63,783 nucleotides of DNA from DATEOR01 sp046734455 (GTDB lineage: Bacteria; Actinomycetota; Thermoleophilia; Gaiellales; Gaiellaceae), in NCBI GenBank assembly GCA_046734455.1, contig JBKPRJ010000058.1:1-63783 (forward strand), given 5' to 3'. Position 1 is the first letter of the stretch. Every line of letters starts with the position of its first letter. A program made the position numbers and the translations under genes. Of the stretch, positions 51,713-59,941 are shown one piece after another. The notes under the pieces are model-generated. The model was not told where the DNA came from. It ran no database searches and saw only the letters and a program-made list of their open reading frames with translations.

Positions 51713-53027
51713 GAACTGGTTCCTCCTTGCGGGTCATGAGGGCGGACAGTCGTTCGAAGACGACGTCGGTGTGCTTCAGCGCGTCGTCCAAGTCGAAGGC
51801 GGCGTCGAGCGCCTCCGGCGAAAGCTTCACGTCGGGGTCCTGCTCGAGCAGCTCACGGAGGTCGAGGCCCTCGTCCCACGCGCGGAGGGCGCTGTGCTGG
51901 ACGAGCCTGTAGGCCTCGTCGCGCGAGAGACCCGACTCGACGAGAGCGAGGAGCACGCGTTGGCTGAAGACGAGTCCGTGCGAGGAGTCGAGGTTGGCGC
52001 GCATGCGCTCCGAATCCACGATGAGGCCGTCGACGAGCCACGTGAGCCGGTCGAGCATGTAGTCGAGCGCGAGGAAGGCATCCGGGAGGACGACGCGCTC
52101 GGCGCTCGAGTGCGAGATGTCCCGCTCGTGCCAAAGAGCAACGTTCTCGAGCCCCACGGTCGCGGCCGCGCGAACGACACGCGCGAGACCGCAGAGCCGC
52201 TCCGCCACGACGGGGTTTCGCTTGTGCGGCATCGCGGACGAGCCCTTCTGGCCGCGGCCGAAGGGCTCCTGCACCTCCCTCACCTCGGTGCGCGCGAGGT
52301 GCCGGATCTCGGTGGCGAAGCGCTCGACCGACGCGGCGCACAGCCCGAGCGCCGAGAGGAGCTCCGCATGGCGGTCGCGCGGCACGACCTGCGTCGAGAC
52401 CGGTTCGGGCATGAGGCCGAGCCGCGCGCAGGCGACGCGCTCGACCTCGGGATCGCCGCCGCCGTACATCCCGACGGCTCCGGAGATCTTGCCCACGCTG
52501 ATTCCGGCGAGCGCACGCTCGATCCTGTCGCTCTCGCGCTCGAGCTCGAACGCCCAGCCGGCGAGCTTGACGCCGAACGTGATCGGCTCGGCGTGGACGC
52601 CATGCGTCCGGCCGACCATGACCGTCGCGCGGTGCTCCTCGGCGCGGCGCACGACCGCCGTCTGCGCCTTCTGCAGCCCGTCCAGGATGAGCAGACAGGC
52701 CTCACGCGACTGGAGCGCGAGCGCGGTGTCGAGGACGTCCGAGGAGGTCAGCCCGAAGTGGAACCAGCGACCATCGTCGCCGAGCTGCTCGGCCACAGCG
52801 TCCACGAACGCGGCCAGGTCGTGGTGCGTCCGCTGCTCGATCTCGGCGACGCGGTCAGGGGTCGGCGGCGTCGCGTGCTCGCGGATCCGCGCGACCGCGT
52901 CGGCTGGAACCTCGCCGATCTCGCTCCAGCCCTCGAGCGCTGCCAGCTCGACCTCGAGCCACCGGGCGAGCTTGCCCTCGTCCGACCAGATGTGCTGCAT
53001 GGCCGGGCGGGAGTAGCGCGGGATCAC
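51705..53027 (-). CDS. purB: Adenylosuccinate lyase
   Basis: A 440-aa fumarase-superfamily enzyme. The N-terminus is IPRYSRPAMQHIWSDEGKL, with GRTHGVHAEPITFG and the signature GSSAMPHKRNPVVAERL. It acts twice, on SAICAR and on adenylosuccinate. GTG 53027 is chosen because it gives the family N-terminus and lies 7 nt after a TAGAAT box. It is the first gene of the purB-purC-purS-purQ operon. Confidence 0.96.
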   Translation of the reverse strand: MIPRYSRPAMQHIWSDEGKLARWLEVELAALEGWSEIGEVPADAVARIREHATPPTPDRVAEIEQRTHHDLAAFVDAVAEQLGDDGRWFHFGLTSSDVLDTALALQSREACLLILDGLQKAQTAVVRRAEEHRATVMVGRTHGVHAEPITFGVKLAGWAFELERESDRIERALAGISVGKISGAVGMYGGGDPEVERVACARLGLMPEPVSTQVVPRDRHAELLSALGLCAASVERFATEIRHLARTEVREVQEPFGRGQKGSSAMPHKRNPVVAERLCGLARVVRAAATVGLENVALWHERDISHSSAERVVLPDAFLALDYMLDRLTWLVDGLIVDSERMRANLDSSHGLVFSQRVLLALVESGLSRDEAYRLVQHSALRAWDEGLDLRELLEQDPDVKLSPEALDAAFDLDDALKHTDVVFERLSALMTRKEEPVHA

Positions 53028-53034
53028 CGGCTCG

Positions 53035-53040
53035 ATTCTA
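53035..53040 (-). promoter_or_regulatory. -10 box for leaderless purB
   Basis: On the minus strand TAGAAT is followed by 7 nt and then the purB GTG (53027). The gap to the divergent response-regulator gene is only 78 bp. Confidence 0.6.
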
Positions 53041-53105
53041 GAGCGCGCGGTGGGGGAACCGACGGAGAGCCGAGCGCGACCCGCGCCCGTATTGTGACCA
53101 CGGCC

Positions 53106-53819
53106 ATGATCAGCAGGAAGAAAGTCCTCGTCATCGAGGACGAGCGGCCGATTGCCGAACCGCTCGCGGATGCGCTGCGACGCGAGGGCTTCGACGTCAT
53201 GCTCGCCGAGACGGCAGCCGACGGCCTCGACGCCTTCTCGGCCCGGGGGGCGGACATCGTCCTGCTCGACGTCATGCTCCCGGACGGCGACGGGCGTGAT
53301 GTGCTCCGCCAGATCCGGCAGACGTCGCGGGTTCCCGTCGTCATGGTGAGCGCGCGCGGCGAGGAGATGGATCGCGTGCTGGGCCTCGAGCTCGGGGCGG
53401 ACGACTACGTGACGAAGCCGTTCAGCGCGGCCGAGCTGGTCGCGCGAATGCGCGCGGTCATGAGGCGAGCCGCGGCGCAGCCGGCGAGCGACAATGCAGG
53501 AGGGTCCCTCGCGATCGGCGAGGTGACGATGAACCTCGACACGAGGGCCGTGACGCTGGGAGGCGAGCCGGTCGAGCTGACGGTGAAGGAGTTCGAGCTG
53601 CTGCGCGTCCTCCTCGAGAGCGCCGGCCGGCTGGTGAAGCGCGACGACCTCGTCTCGGAGGTCTGGGACCCGAACTGGTTCGGCTCGACGAAGACATTGG
53701 ACGTCCACGTGAGCTCGCTGCGCAAGAAGCTCGGCGACGATCCGGCCGAGCCGCGCTACATCCACACCGTTCGCGGAGTCGGCTTTCGGTTCTCGTCCGC
53801 GGACGAGCTCGCGCCGTGA
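53106..53819 (+). CDS. OmpR/PhoB-family response regulator
   Basis: A 237-aa protein. The receiver domain has D55 as phosphoacceptor (LLDVMLPDGDG), the acidic pair in VIEDE, and Lys in YVTKPFS. The winged-helix DNA-binding domain follows (LTVKEFELLRVLLESAGRLV, DVHVSSLRKKLGDDP, IHTVRGVGFRF). It is coupled to the kinase gene by a GTGA overlap. Likely targets include the two secreted-protein genes just downstream, by position only. Confidence 0.94.
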   Translation: MISRKKVLVIEDERPIAEPLADALRREGFDVMLAETAADGLDAFSARGADIVLLDVMLPDGDGRDVLRQIRQTSRVPVVMVSARGEEMDRVLGLELGADDYVTKPFSAAELVARMRAVMRRAAAQPASDNAGGSLAIGEVTMNLDTRAVTLGGEPVELTVKEFELLRVLLESAGRLVKRDDLVSEVWDPNWFGSTKTLDVHVSSLRKKLGDDPAEPRYIHTVRGVGFRFSSADELAP

Positions 53820-55225
53820 GCTTCCGCACCCGCCTCGTCCTCGCGGCCGCCTACCTCGTCGCCGCGGTCGTCCTCGCGCTCGAGATCCCGCTCGCGCTCA
53901 GCATCGAGCGCCGCGCGGACTCGGACTTCCAGGCCGACGTGCTCAGCAACACCGCGCTCCTGGCGGCTCGCATCTCCGACGACGTCGCGGCGGTGAACCA
54001 GGCCGGCTCGGACTCAAATGCGGTGGCCGTCGCGAACGCCGTCGACCAGACCGCGGACGGCCTGGGCCAGCGAATCGTCGTCACGAATGCGAACGGGCGT
54101 GTGCTGACGGACAGCGCCGATCAGGCGGCGCCGGGATCGACGTTCGCCACGCCGCAGCGTCCGGAGTTCGGCGTTGCCCTCGAAGAGGGGCGGGTGGACT
54201 CCCGCCGCCGCTTCAGCGACACCGTCGGTGGAGACCTCCTCCTCGTGACCGTGCCGGTTGTCCACCAGGGGCTGGTCATCGGCGCGGTTCGAGCCTCTGC
54301 GTCGCGGGAGGCCGTCGTCGACCGCGTTCATCGCAGCTGGATGCGCCTCGCCACGATCGGGCTCGCCGTCGTCGCCGGCGCCTTCCTGCTCGCGTGGTTC
54401 CTGGCGACGACAGTCTCGCGCCCTCTGAGCCGGCTGCGCAACACCGCGCGCGACCTGGGCGAGGGGAATCTCGACGCGCGCGCGCCCACCGACGGCCCGG
54501 CCGAGCTCGCTGCGCTCGGCGTGTCCTTCAACCGCATGGCCGGCGGCCTGGGCTCGAGCATGCGCGCACAGCGCGACTTCGTCGCAAACGCCTCGCACCA
54601 GCTCCGCACGCCGCTGACGGGGATCAAGCTTCGCCTCGAGGCGATTCGGGGCGAGGGAGGGACGGCCGGCGAGTACGCGGCGAAGGCGGAGGAGGAGCTC
54701 GCCCGGCTCGAGGCGCTCGTCGACGACCTCCTCGATCTCGCCGGTGCTGCGACGCCGCCGCCCGCCGGTACGGACGTCGACCTCTCCGCCGTGGTCGAGG
54801 AGGCGGTCGAGCGCTGGCAGGCGCCCGCTTCCGAGGCCGAGAAAACGGTCGCGGCCGGTCGCCATGAGCGGGCAGTCGTCTTCGCCGACCCGGGCGATCT
54901 CGCGCACGTGGTCGACAACCTCGTCGAGAACGCCTTGCGCTACACGCCGGCCGGAACGCACGTGACGGTCGAGTCGGACGCGGCGAACGGCCGTGCGGTG
55001 CTCGCCGTCGCCGACGACGGGCCGGGAATCCCGGACGAGGACCGTGGCCGCATCTTCGAGCGCTTCTACCGCGGGTCGAACGGCCGCCGCATCGGGCCGG
55101 GAACCGGGCTTGGCCTCGCGATCGTCGCCGAGCTCGTCCAGCGCTGGGGCGGCGAGGTGACGCTCGATGAGGGGCCGGGGACGAGAATCCTGGTGGCCTT
55201 CGGGCACACACCTGCCGATCGCTGA
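53816..55225 (+). CDS. Sensor histidine kinase with HAMP domain
   Basis: A 469-aa protein. TM1 (about 6-30), an external sensor region (about 31-175) and TM2 (about 177-199) precede a HAMP domain (about 200-250). The H box has H261 in ASHQLRTPLTG. The ATPase has N box NLVENALRYTPAG, G1 ADDGPGIPD and G2 GTGLGLAIV. It phosphorylates the upstream response regulator. The signal is unknown. GTG 53816 overlaps the regulator stop. Confidence 0.94.
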   Translation: MSFRTRLVLAAAYLVAAVVLALEIPLALSIERRADSDFQADVLSNTALLAARISDDVAAVNQAGSDSNAVAVANAVDQTADGLGQRIVVTNANGRVLTDSADQAAPGSTFATPQRPEFGVALEEGRVDSRRRFSDTVGGDLLLVTVPVVHQGLVIGAVRASASREAVVDRVHRSWMRLATIGLAVVAGAFLLAWFLATTVSRPLSRLRNTARDLGEGNLDARAPTDGPAELAALGVSFNRMAGGLGSSMRAQRDFVANASHQLRTPLTGIKLRLEAIRGEGGTAGEYAAKAEEELARLEALVDDLLDLAGAATPPPAGTDVDLSAVVEEAVERWQAPASEAEKTVAAGRHERAVVFADPGDLAHVVDNLVENALRYTPAGTHVTVESDAANGRAVLAVADDGPGIPDEDRGRIFERFYRGSNGRRIGPGTGLGLAIVAELVQRWGGEVTLDEGPGTRILVAFGHTPADR

Positions 55226-55271
55226 CCGTGCCTTTACCGTTTCTGAAGACGGCCACTGCTACGTTCAGGAC

Positions 55272-55649
55272 ATGCGCCGTCTGACCACCCTGCTCGTTGC
55301 GATCGCAGGCCTCGCCCTGCCCGTTGGGCTCGCTCTCGCCGTCTATCTCAGCTCGGCGAGCACGATCGCCGCGACGCCGGTCGCGGTGCCCGTCGCGACC
55401 CAGGGCAAGGCGAACCCGAAGGCGCTCGACGACTCGAAGAAGTCCGAGAAGGAGCGCAAGGGCGATGACAACCCGCACTCCTCCGGCGGAACCACGACGT
55501 CGGATGGTGGCACCACCACGGACGACCACGGCGGCTCGAGCGGCAACTCCGGCCCAGGCGGCGGCTCTGATGACAGCTCGACGTCGAACTCGGGCTCGGG
55601 CTCCTCCAGCTCAGGGCGCGGCTCGGACGATTCGGGCGGCGACGACTAG
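55272..55649 (+). CDS. Secreted low-complexity acidic Gly/Ser/Asp-rich protein
   Basis: A 125-aa protein. A signal peptide or anchor (LTTLLVAIAGLALPVGLALAVYL) precedes a basic stretch (DSKKSEKERKGDD). A tail of Gly, Ser, Thr and Asp follows with no hydrophobic core, so it is probably disordered. TACGTT (55260-55265) lies 6 nt before ATG 55272, suggesting a leaderless transcript of its own. It is 46 bp after the histidine kinase stop. Function unknown; an extracellular, possibly cation-binding protein. Confidence 0.7.
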   Translation: MRRLTTLLVAIAGLALPVGLALAVYLSSASTIAATPVAVPVATQGKANPKALDDSKKSEKERKGDDNPHSSGGTTTSDGGTTTDDHGGSSGNSGPGGGSDDSSTSNSGSGSSSSGRGSDDSGGDD

Positions 55650-55771
55650 CTCGTCGGCTGCCTGAACCAACTCTTTACCAGCGCCGACCGAACCTTCACC
55701 GGAATCGCGCCCGCGCTTGAACCGGGCCTTTCTACGGTGAGGGAGTAAGCAATTCGACGGAGGTCATCAGA

Positions 55772-56266
55772 GTGAATTCCTTCAACAAGCTTCTCCTCAT
55801 TCTCGCCACGGTGCTCGCCGTCGGTGTCGGCGTCGCAGTGGCGGCGGGCACGAACGGCGGCTCCAGCTCGGATCCCGCCTCGACGGTCATCGACGTCAAG
55901 GGCCCGTGCGACGAGGCCGAGCACGCGAACGACCCGCGCTGCGCGGGCGCCCAGGTTCCCGAGGACAACGCCGACGATCAGGGCGAGGATGCGAACGACG
56001 ACCGCGGCCGCGGCCGCGACCACGCCGAGGACGACGCTGTCGTCGGCGACGCGGGCGAGGACCTGAGCGGTCCCTGCGACGAGGCAGAGCACGCGAACGA
56101 TCCGCGCTGCACGGGCGCCGGCGGCGCCGGCGACGACCAGGGCGGGATCGAGGACAACTCCGGCCCCGGGTCGAGCCATGACCAGGGCGACGACAGCTCC
56201 GGCCATGGCGGCGGAGACGACGAGGACTCCGGCCACTCCGGCCACGGCGGCGGAGACGACGACTAG
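55772..56266 (+). CDS. Secreted acidic repeat protein (PCDEAEHANDPRC repeats)
   Basis: A 164-aa protein. A signal peptide (residues about 1-25, KLLLILATVLAVGVGVAVAAG) is followed by two copies of GPCDEAEHANDPRC (about residues 44-57 and 99-112), each with two Cys that could form a disulfide loop. Between and after them are Asp/Gly/His/Ser-rich low-complexity stretches. GTG 55772 has GGAGG about 9 bp upstream. It forms a pair with the preceding secreted protein after the two-component system. No known family recognised; Asp- and His-rich tails suggest metal binding. Confidence 0.75.
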   Translation: MNSFNKLLLILATVLAVGVGVAVAAGTNGGSSSDPASTVIDVKGPCDEAEHANDPRCAGAQVPEDNADDQGEDANDDRGRGRDHAEDDAVVGDAGEDLSGPCDEAEHANDPRCTGAGGAGDDQGGIEDNSGPGSSHDQGDDSSGHGGGDDEDSGHSGHGGGDDD

Positions 56267-56288
56267 CCGCTCGGCGGCACGACGACTC

Positions 56289-56314
56289 CGACGGGGCCTG
56301 CACGGGCCCCGTCG
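56289..56314. terminator. Bidirectional terminator hairpin
   Basis: CGACGGGGCC (56289-56298) and GGCCCCGTCG (56305-56314) form a perfect 10-bp stem with loop TGCACG. It sits between the convergent secreted-protein gene and purE. No strong T run, so its strength is uncertain. Confidence 0.65.
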
Positions 56315-56319
56315 CCGTT

Positions 56320-56829
56320 CTAGACGGCGGTCGCGGACCCGCCCGGGCCGGGGTAGCCCCCGCCCTGGGCGAGGATCTTCGCCGCGAGGATGGCGGCGTT
56401 TCGCGCACCGTTCAACGACACGCAGGCGACCGGCACGCCAGGAGGCATCTGCACGATGGAGAGGATCGCGTCGAGGCCGCCGGCGGCGGTCTTCGACGAG
56501 GTCAGCGGGACGCCGATCACCGGAAGCTCGGTGTAGGCGGCGACCGCGCCGGGGAGCGCGGCGGACATCCCGGCCCCGGCGATGATGACGCGGACGCCGC
56601 GGAGCGCGGCGGTGGAGGCGTACTCGGCCACGCCGCGTGGGTCTCGGTGTGCCGAGAGCACGCGCAGCTCGTTGGAGATGCCGCGCTCGTTCAGCTCCTC
56701 GACCGCGGGCTCGATGCCCTCGCGGTCGGATTCGGAGCCGATGAGGATTCCGACGAGCGGCCCCGCGTCCTCGAACTCCTCGAGCGCGGCGAACGGCACC
56801 TCGTGCAGATGCGACTCAGCCTGCGACAT
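56320..56829 (-). CDS. purE: N5-carboxyaminoimidazole ribonucleotide mutase
   Basis: A 169-aa protein. It has GILIGSESDREGIEPAVEEL, then VLSAHRDPRGVAEYA (the catalytic His motif, usually SAHRTP), GAGMSAALPGAVAAYTELPVIGVP and VACVSLNGARNAAILAAKIL. It converts N5-CAIR to CAIR. No purK is nearby, so the partner is elsewhere or this PurE uses AIR plus CO2 directly. It overlaps the purD stop by 14 bp. Confidence 0.92.
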   Translation of the reverse strand: MSQAESHLHEVPFAALEEFEDAGPLVGILIGSESDREGIEPAVEELNERGISNELRVLSAHRDPRGVAEYASTAALRGVRVIIAGAGMSAALPGAVAAYTELPVIGVPLTSSKTAAGGLDAILSIVQMPPGVPVACVSLNGARNAAILAAKILAQGGGYPGPGGSATAV

Positions 56830-58036
56830 GGACGCCTCTCGCCGCGATATCGGTGCGGAACTGCGCTCCCGGGAGGTCGATCTGCACGACCGCCGCGTAG
56901 GCCTGCTCCCGCGCCTCCGAGACCGAGCCGCCGGTGCCGACGACATCGAGGACACGGCCTCCGGCGGAGACGAGCTCGCCATGGCGGAGCGCGGTGCCCG
57001 CCTGGAAGACCAGTGCTCCGGTCGCCCCAGCGACCTCCACGCCGCCGATCGCGACTCCGTGTTCCGGATCGTCCGGGTACCCGCCCGCGGCGAGCACGAC
57101 CGCCACGGCAGCGATCGGCCCTGCCTCGAGCTCGACGCCCGAGAGGTCGCCGTGCGCCGCGGCCGCGAGCGCCTCGAGCAGGTCACCCTCGAGCCGGGGA
57201 AGGAGGGCCTGCGTCTCCGGGTCGCCGAACCGGCAATTGAACTCGAGGACGCGCGGGCCTGCGTCGGTGAGCATCAGGCCCGCGTAGAGGAGGCCGACAA
57301 AGGGCGTGCCCCTGCGCGCGAGCTCCGCGATGACCGGCCGGTGGACGAGGCCGGCAAGCTCCTCGACGTCGTCCTCGCCGAGCATCGGCACGGGCGAGTA
57401 GCTGCCCATGCCTCCGGTGTTGGGGCCTTCGTCCCCGTCCTGGAGCCGTTTGAAGTCCTGGGCCGGCGGCAGCGGCACGACTTGCTGGCCGTCGCAGAGC
57501 GCGAAGAGCGAGACCTCTTCGCCCTCGAGGAGCTCCTCGGCGATGACGTCACCGCCGAGCTCGCGGGCCCGCTCGACTGCGGCGTCCGCGTCGTCCTGCG
57601 TCTGGCAGACGAACACTCCCTTGCCGGCGGCGAGGCCGTCCGCCTTGACGACGCACGGCGCGCGTGCCTCGTCGAGCAGCGTCGCCGTCGGGACGCCCGC
57701 GCCGGCGAGCACGTCCTTGGCGAACGCCTTCGACCCCTCGATCTGCGCGGCCGCCTTGCTCGGGCCGAAGACCGCGACACCTGCCCGTCTGAGCTCATCG
57801 GCAACCCCTGCGACGAGCGGCGCTTCGGGCCCGACGACGACGAGATCGATCTCGTGCTGCCGGCAGAGCCCGAGCAGGCCTTCGATGTCGTCCATCCGGA
57901 TCGGATGGCAGCGGCCGAGGGCTGCGATCCCCGGGTTGCCGGGCGCTGCGTGCAGCTCGCTGAGCCGCTCGCTCTGCGCGATCTTCCACGCGAGCGCGTG
58001 CTCGCGGCCCCCAGACCCCAGGATCAGCACCTTCAC
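56816..58036 (-). CDS. purD: Phosphoribosylamine-glycine ligase
   Basis: A 406-aa ATP-grasp enzyme: ILGSGGREHALAWKIAQS, VVGPEAPLVAGVADEL, GPSKAAAQIEGSKAFAKD, CVVKADGLAAGKGV and EFNCRFGDPETQ. It makes GAR from phosphoribosylamine and glycine. GTG 58036 is chosen because KVLILGSGG is the family N-terminus and TAAACT lies 7 nt upstream. It is the first gene of purD-purE. Confidence 0.96.
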   Translation of the reverse strand: MKVLILGSGGREHALAWKIAQSERLSELHAAPGNPGIAALGRCHPIRMDDIEGLLGLCRQHEIDLVVVGPEAPLVAGVADELRRAGVAVFGPSKAAAQIEGSKAFAKDVLAGAGVPTATLLDEARAPCVVKADGLAAGKGVFVCQTQDDADAAVERARELGGDVIAEELLEGEEVSLFALCDGQQVVPLPPAQDFKRLQDGDEGPNTGGMGSYSPVPMLGEDDVEELAGLVHRPVIAELARRGTPFVGLLYAGLMLTDAGPRVLEFNCRFGDPETQALLPRLEGDLLEALAAAAHGDLSGVELEAGPIAAVAVVLAAGGYPDDPEHGVAIGGVEVAGATGALVFQAGTALRHGELVSAGGRVLDVVGTGGSVSEAREQAYAAVVQIDLPGAQFRTDIAARGVHVAG

Positions 58037-58043
58037 GGAGGCG

Positions 58044-58049
58044 AGTTTA
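58044..58049 (-). promoter_or_regulatory. -10 box for leaderless purD
   Basis: On the minus strand TAAACT is followed by 7 nt and then the purD GTG (58036). No ribosome site is present between. Confidence 0.58.
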
Positions 58050-58100
58050 AGGTCGGAAGCGGGTGTTTCAAATACCGACCCGACGCGGTAGAGCATTCGT

Positions 58101-58433
58101 ATGGTCGAACCCGGACTTGACCGCCACGAATGGGAGACCGAGTGGGAGCAGCTCGAGCCGCTCGTCGTCGACTCGCCTGCCGAGGCGCTTCCCGAGCTCG
58201 ACGATCTCATCCGGCGGATGCTGGTCGAGGCGGGGTATCCCGTCGACACGCCGGACGCGGTCGACGACGAGGGCGTCGACCCCGAGGTGCTCGGCTCCTA
58301 CCGCGCCGCCCACGAGATCAGGATGCTCCTCGACCGAGGCGAGGACTTCGATCCCGGCGACGTCGGGCAGGCGATCGGCCTCTACCGCGAGATCTACGAG
58401 CACGTCCTCAACCGCGACGCCGACCTGAGCTAG
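58101..58433 (+). CDS. Small acidic protein of unknown function
   Basis: A 110-aa, strongly acidic soluble protein with predicted helices (ETEWEQLEPLVVDSP; ALPELDDLIRRMLVEAGY; GDVGQAIGLYREIYEHVL). It starts ATG 58101, divergent from purD by 64 bp, and ends 80 bp before the glutamine synthetase gene. No known family recognised. Confidence 0.7.
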   Translation: MVEPGLDRHEWETEWEQLEPLVVDSPAEALPELDDLIRRMLVEAGYPVDTPDAVDDEGVDPEVLGSYRAAHEIRMLLDRGEDFDPGDVGQAIGLYREIYEHVLNRDADLS

Positions 58434-58513
58434 TCACAGCCGTACCTGGTTGGAGGGAACCGTTTGCGCGCTTTAGTATCCGCGCACCGGCCCCCTGACC
58501 AGGAGGAGAGTTC

Positions 58514-59926
58514 GTGGCGACAACCGACCTCGAGCGCTTCGTCGACGCCGACGGGCGCGCTGAGAGAATCAAGGAAGTCCGCAAGCGCATCGACGCCGAG
58601 GACATCTCGTACGTCTACTACCAGTTCCCCTCGGTCACGGGGCGGATCATGGGCAAAGGCGTCCCCGCTCCCCACTGGGAGACGATCGCGAACAAGGGCT
58701 TCCAGCTCGTCTACGGCGCGACCGCGAACCTCTTCATCGACCGCCACGGGAACTACATCGGCTACGGGCCGGAGGCCGCCGAGCTCGTCGGCATTCCGGA
58801 GCCGGAGACGTTTGCCGTCCTTCCCTGGACCGCGGGTGACGGCAAGAAGCTCGCACGCGTCTGGTGCCAGTGCTTCCGCAACCGCGAGGAGCGTGAGGAT
58901 CCGGGCGCGTTCCTGACCTCGGACTGCCGCGGCAACCTCATCCGCCAGCAGGCCGACTTCGAGGAGGCGACCGGCCTGCACCTCCGCGCCGGCACCGAGC
59001 CCGAGATGATGTGGCTGAAGCTGAACGACGACGGCACGCCGTCGGTCGAGGGCGTGACGAAGCCCTACTGCTACCACATCGACCAGTTCTCCGAGCTCCA
59101 GCCGATCATCAACCAGGTCGTCTCCTACGGCCAGCAGCTCGGGCTCGACATGATCCAGGGCGACCACGAGGACGCGCCGGGGCAGATCGAGCTCAACTTC
59201 GGCTTCGACCGGGCCGAGCGGGCGGCGGACAACCTCTCGACGTTCCGCCAGATCTGCAAGCAGGTCGGGCGCGAGCTCGGGGCCTTCCCCTGCTTCATGC
59301 CGAAGCCGTTCATGGGCGTCTCGGCCAACGGCTGCCACCACAACATCTCCATCTGGCGCGGGGGGGAGAACGTCTTCATGCCGGAGGGCGAGGACCAGCA
59401 GAAGCCGGGGCAGCACGGCCTCTGGGCGATCGGCGGGATCATGGCGCACCAGCCCGCGCTGACCGCGCTCACGTGCTCCACCGTCAACTCGTACCGCCGG
59501 CTCTGGGACACCGGCTTCTGGGCGCCGGTCTTTGCGGACTGGGGTTACCAGAACCGGACGACCGCACTGCGGGTCTCCGCTCCGGGCCGCTTCGAGTACC
59601 GCACCGTCGACTCGGCCGTGAACCCGTATCTCTCGCTCTCGGTCCTTCTCGCTGCTATGCGCGACGGCATCGAGCGCAAGCTCGATCCGGGCGAGCCGGA
59701 GGAGCGGAACATCTACGAGGCGATGGAAGCAGGCAAGGAGGTCAAGCGCCTGCCGATGACCTTCGGCGACGCGCTCGACGCGCTCGAGGAGGACGAGGTG
59801 ATCAAGAACGCGCTTCCAGGCGACATGTACCGTGTGTTCATGCATTACAAGCGGGACGAATGGGAGCGTCACTGCGCCCAGGTGAGCGACTGGGACGTGA
59901 ACGAATACCTCGACGTCCTGCCCTAG
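58514..59926 (+). CDS. Type III glutamine synthetase / gamma-glutamylmethylamide synthetase-like
   Basis: A 470-aa protein of the GlnT/GMAS branch of glutamine synthetases. It has the metal-binding EPEMMW and GDHEDAPGQIELNF, the ATP/His segment SANGCHHNISIW, and NRTTALRVSAPGRFEYR. It joins ammonia or a methylamine to glutamate. The three genes after it encode a GlxBCD/MgsABC set, and in methylotrophs this gene order goes with gamma-glutamylmethylamide and N-methylglutamate formation. The amine here is not provable. AGGAGGAG lies before GTG 58514. Confidence 0.9.
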   Translation: MATTDLERFVDADGRAERIKEVRKRIDAEDISYVYYQFPSVTGRIMGKGVPAPHWETIANKGFQLVYGATANLFIDRHGNYIGYGPEAAELVGIPEPETFAVLPWTAGDGKKLARVWCQCFRNREEREDPGAFLTSDCRGNLIRQQADFEEATGLHLRAGTEPEMMWLKLNDDGTPSVEGVTKPYCYHIDQFSELQPIINQVVSYGQQLGLDMIQGDHEDAPGQIELNFGFDRAERAADNLSTFRQICKQVGRELGAFPCFMPKPFMGVSANGCHHNISIWRGGENVFMPEGEDQQKPGQHGLWAIGGIMAHQPALTALTCSTVNSYRRLWDTGFWAPVFADWGYQNRTTALRVSAPGRFEYRTVDSAVNPYLSLSVLLAAMRDGIERKLDPGEPEERNIYEAMEAGKEVKRLPMTFGDALDALEEDEVIKNALPGDMYRVFMHYKRDEWERHCAQVSDWDVNEYLDVLP

Positions 59927-59941
59927 AGAGGGCTCGAAGAC

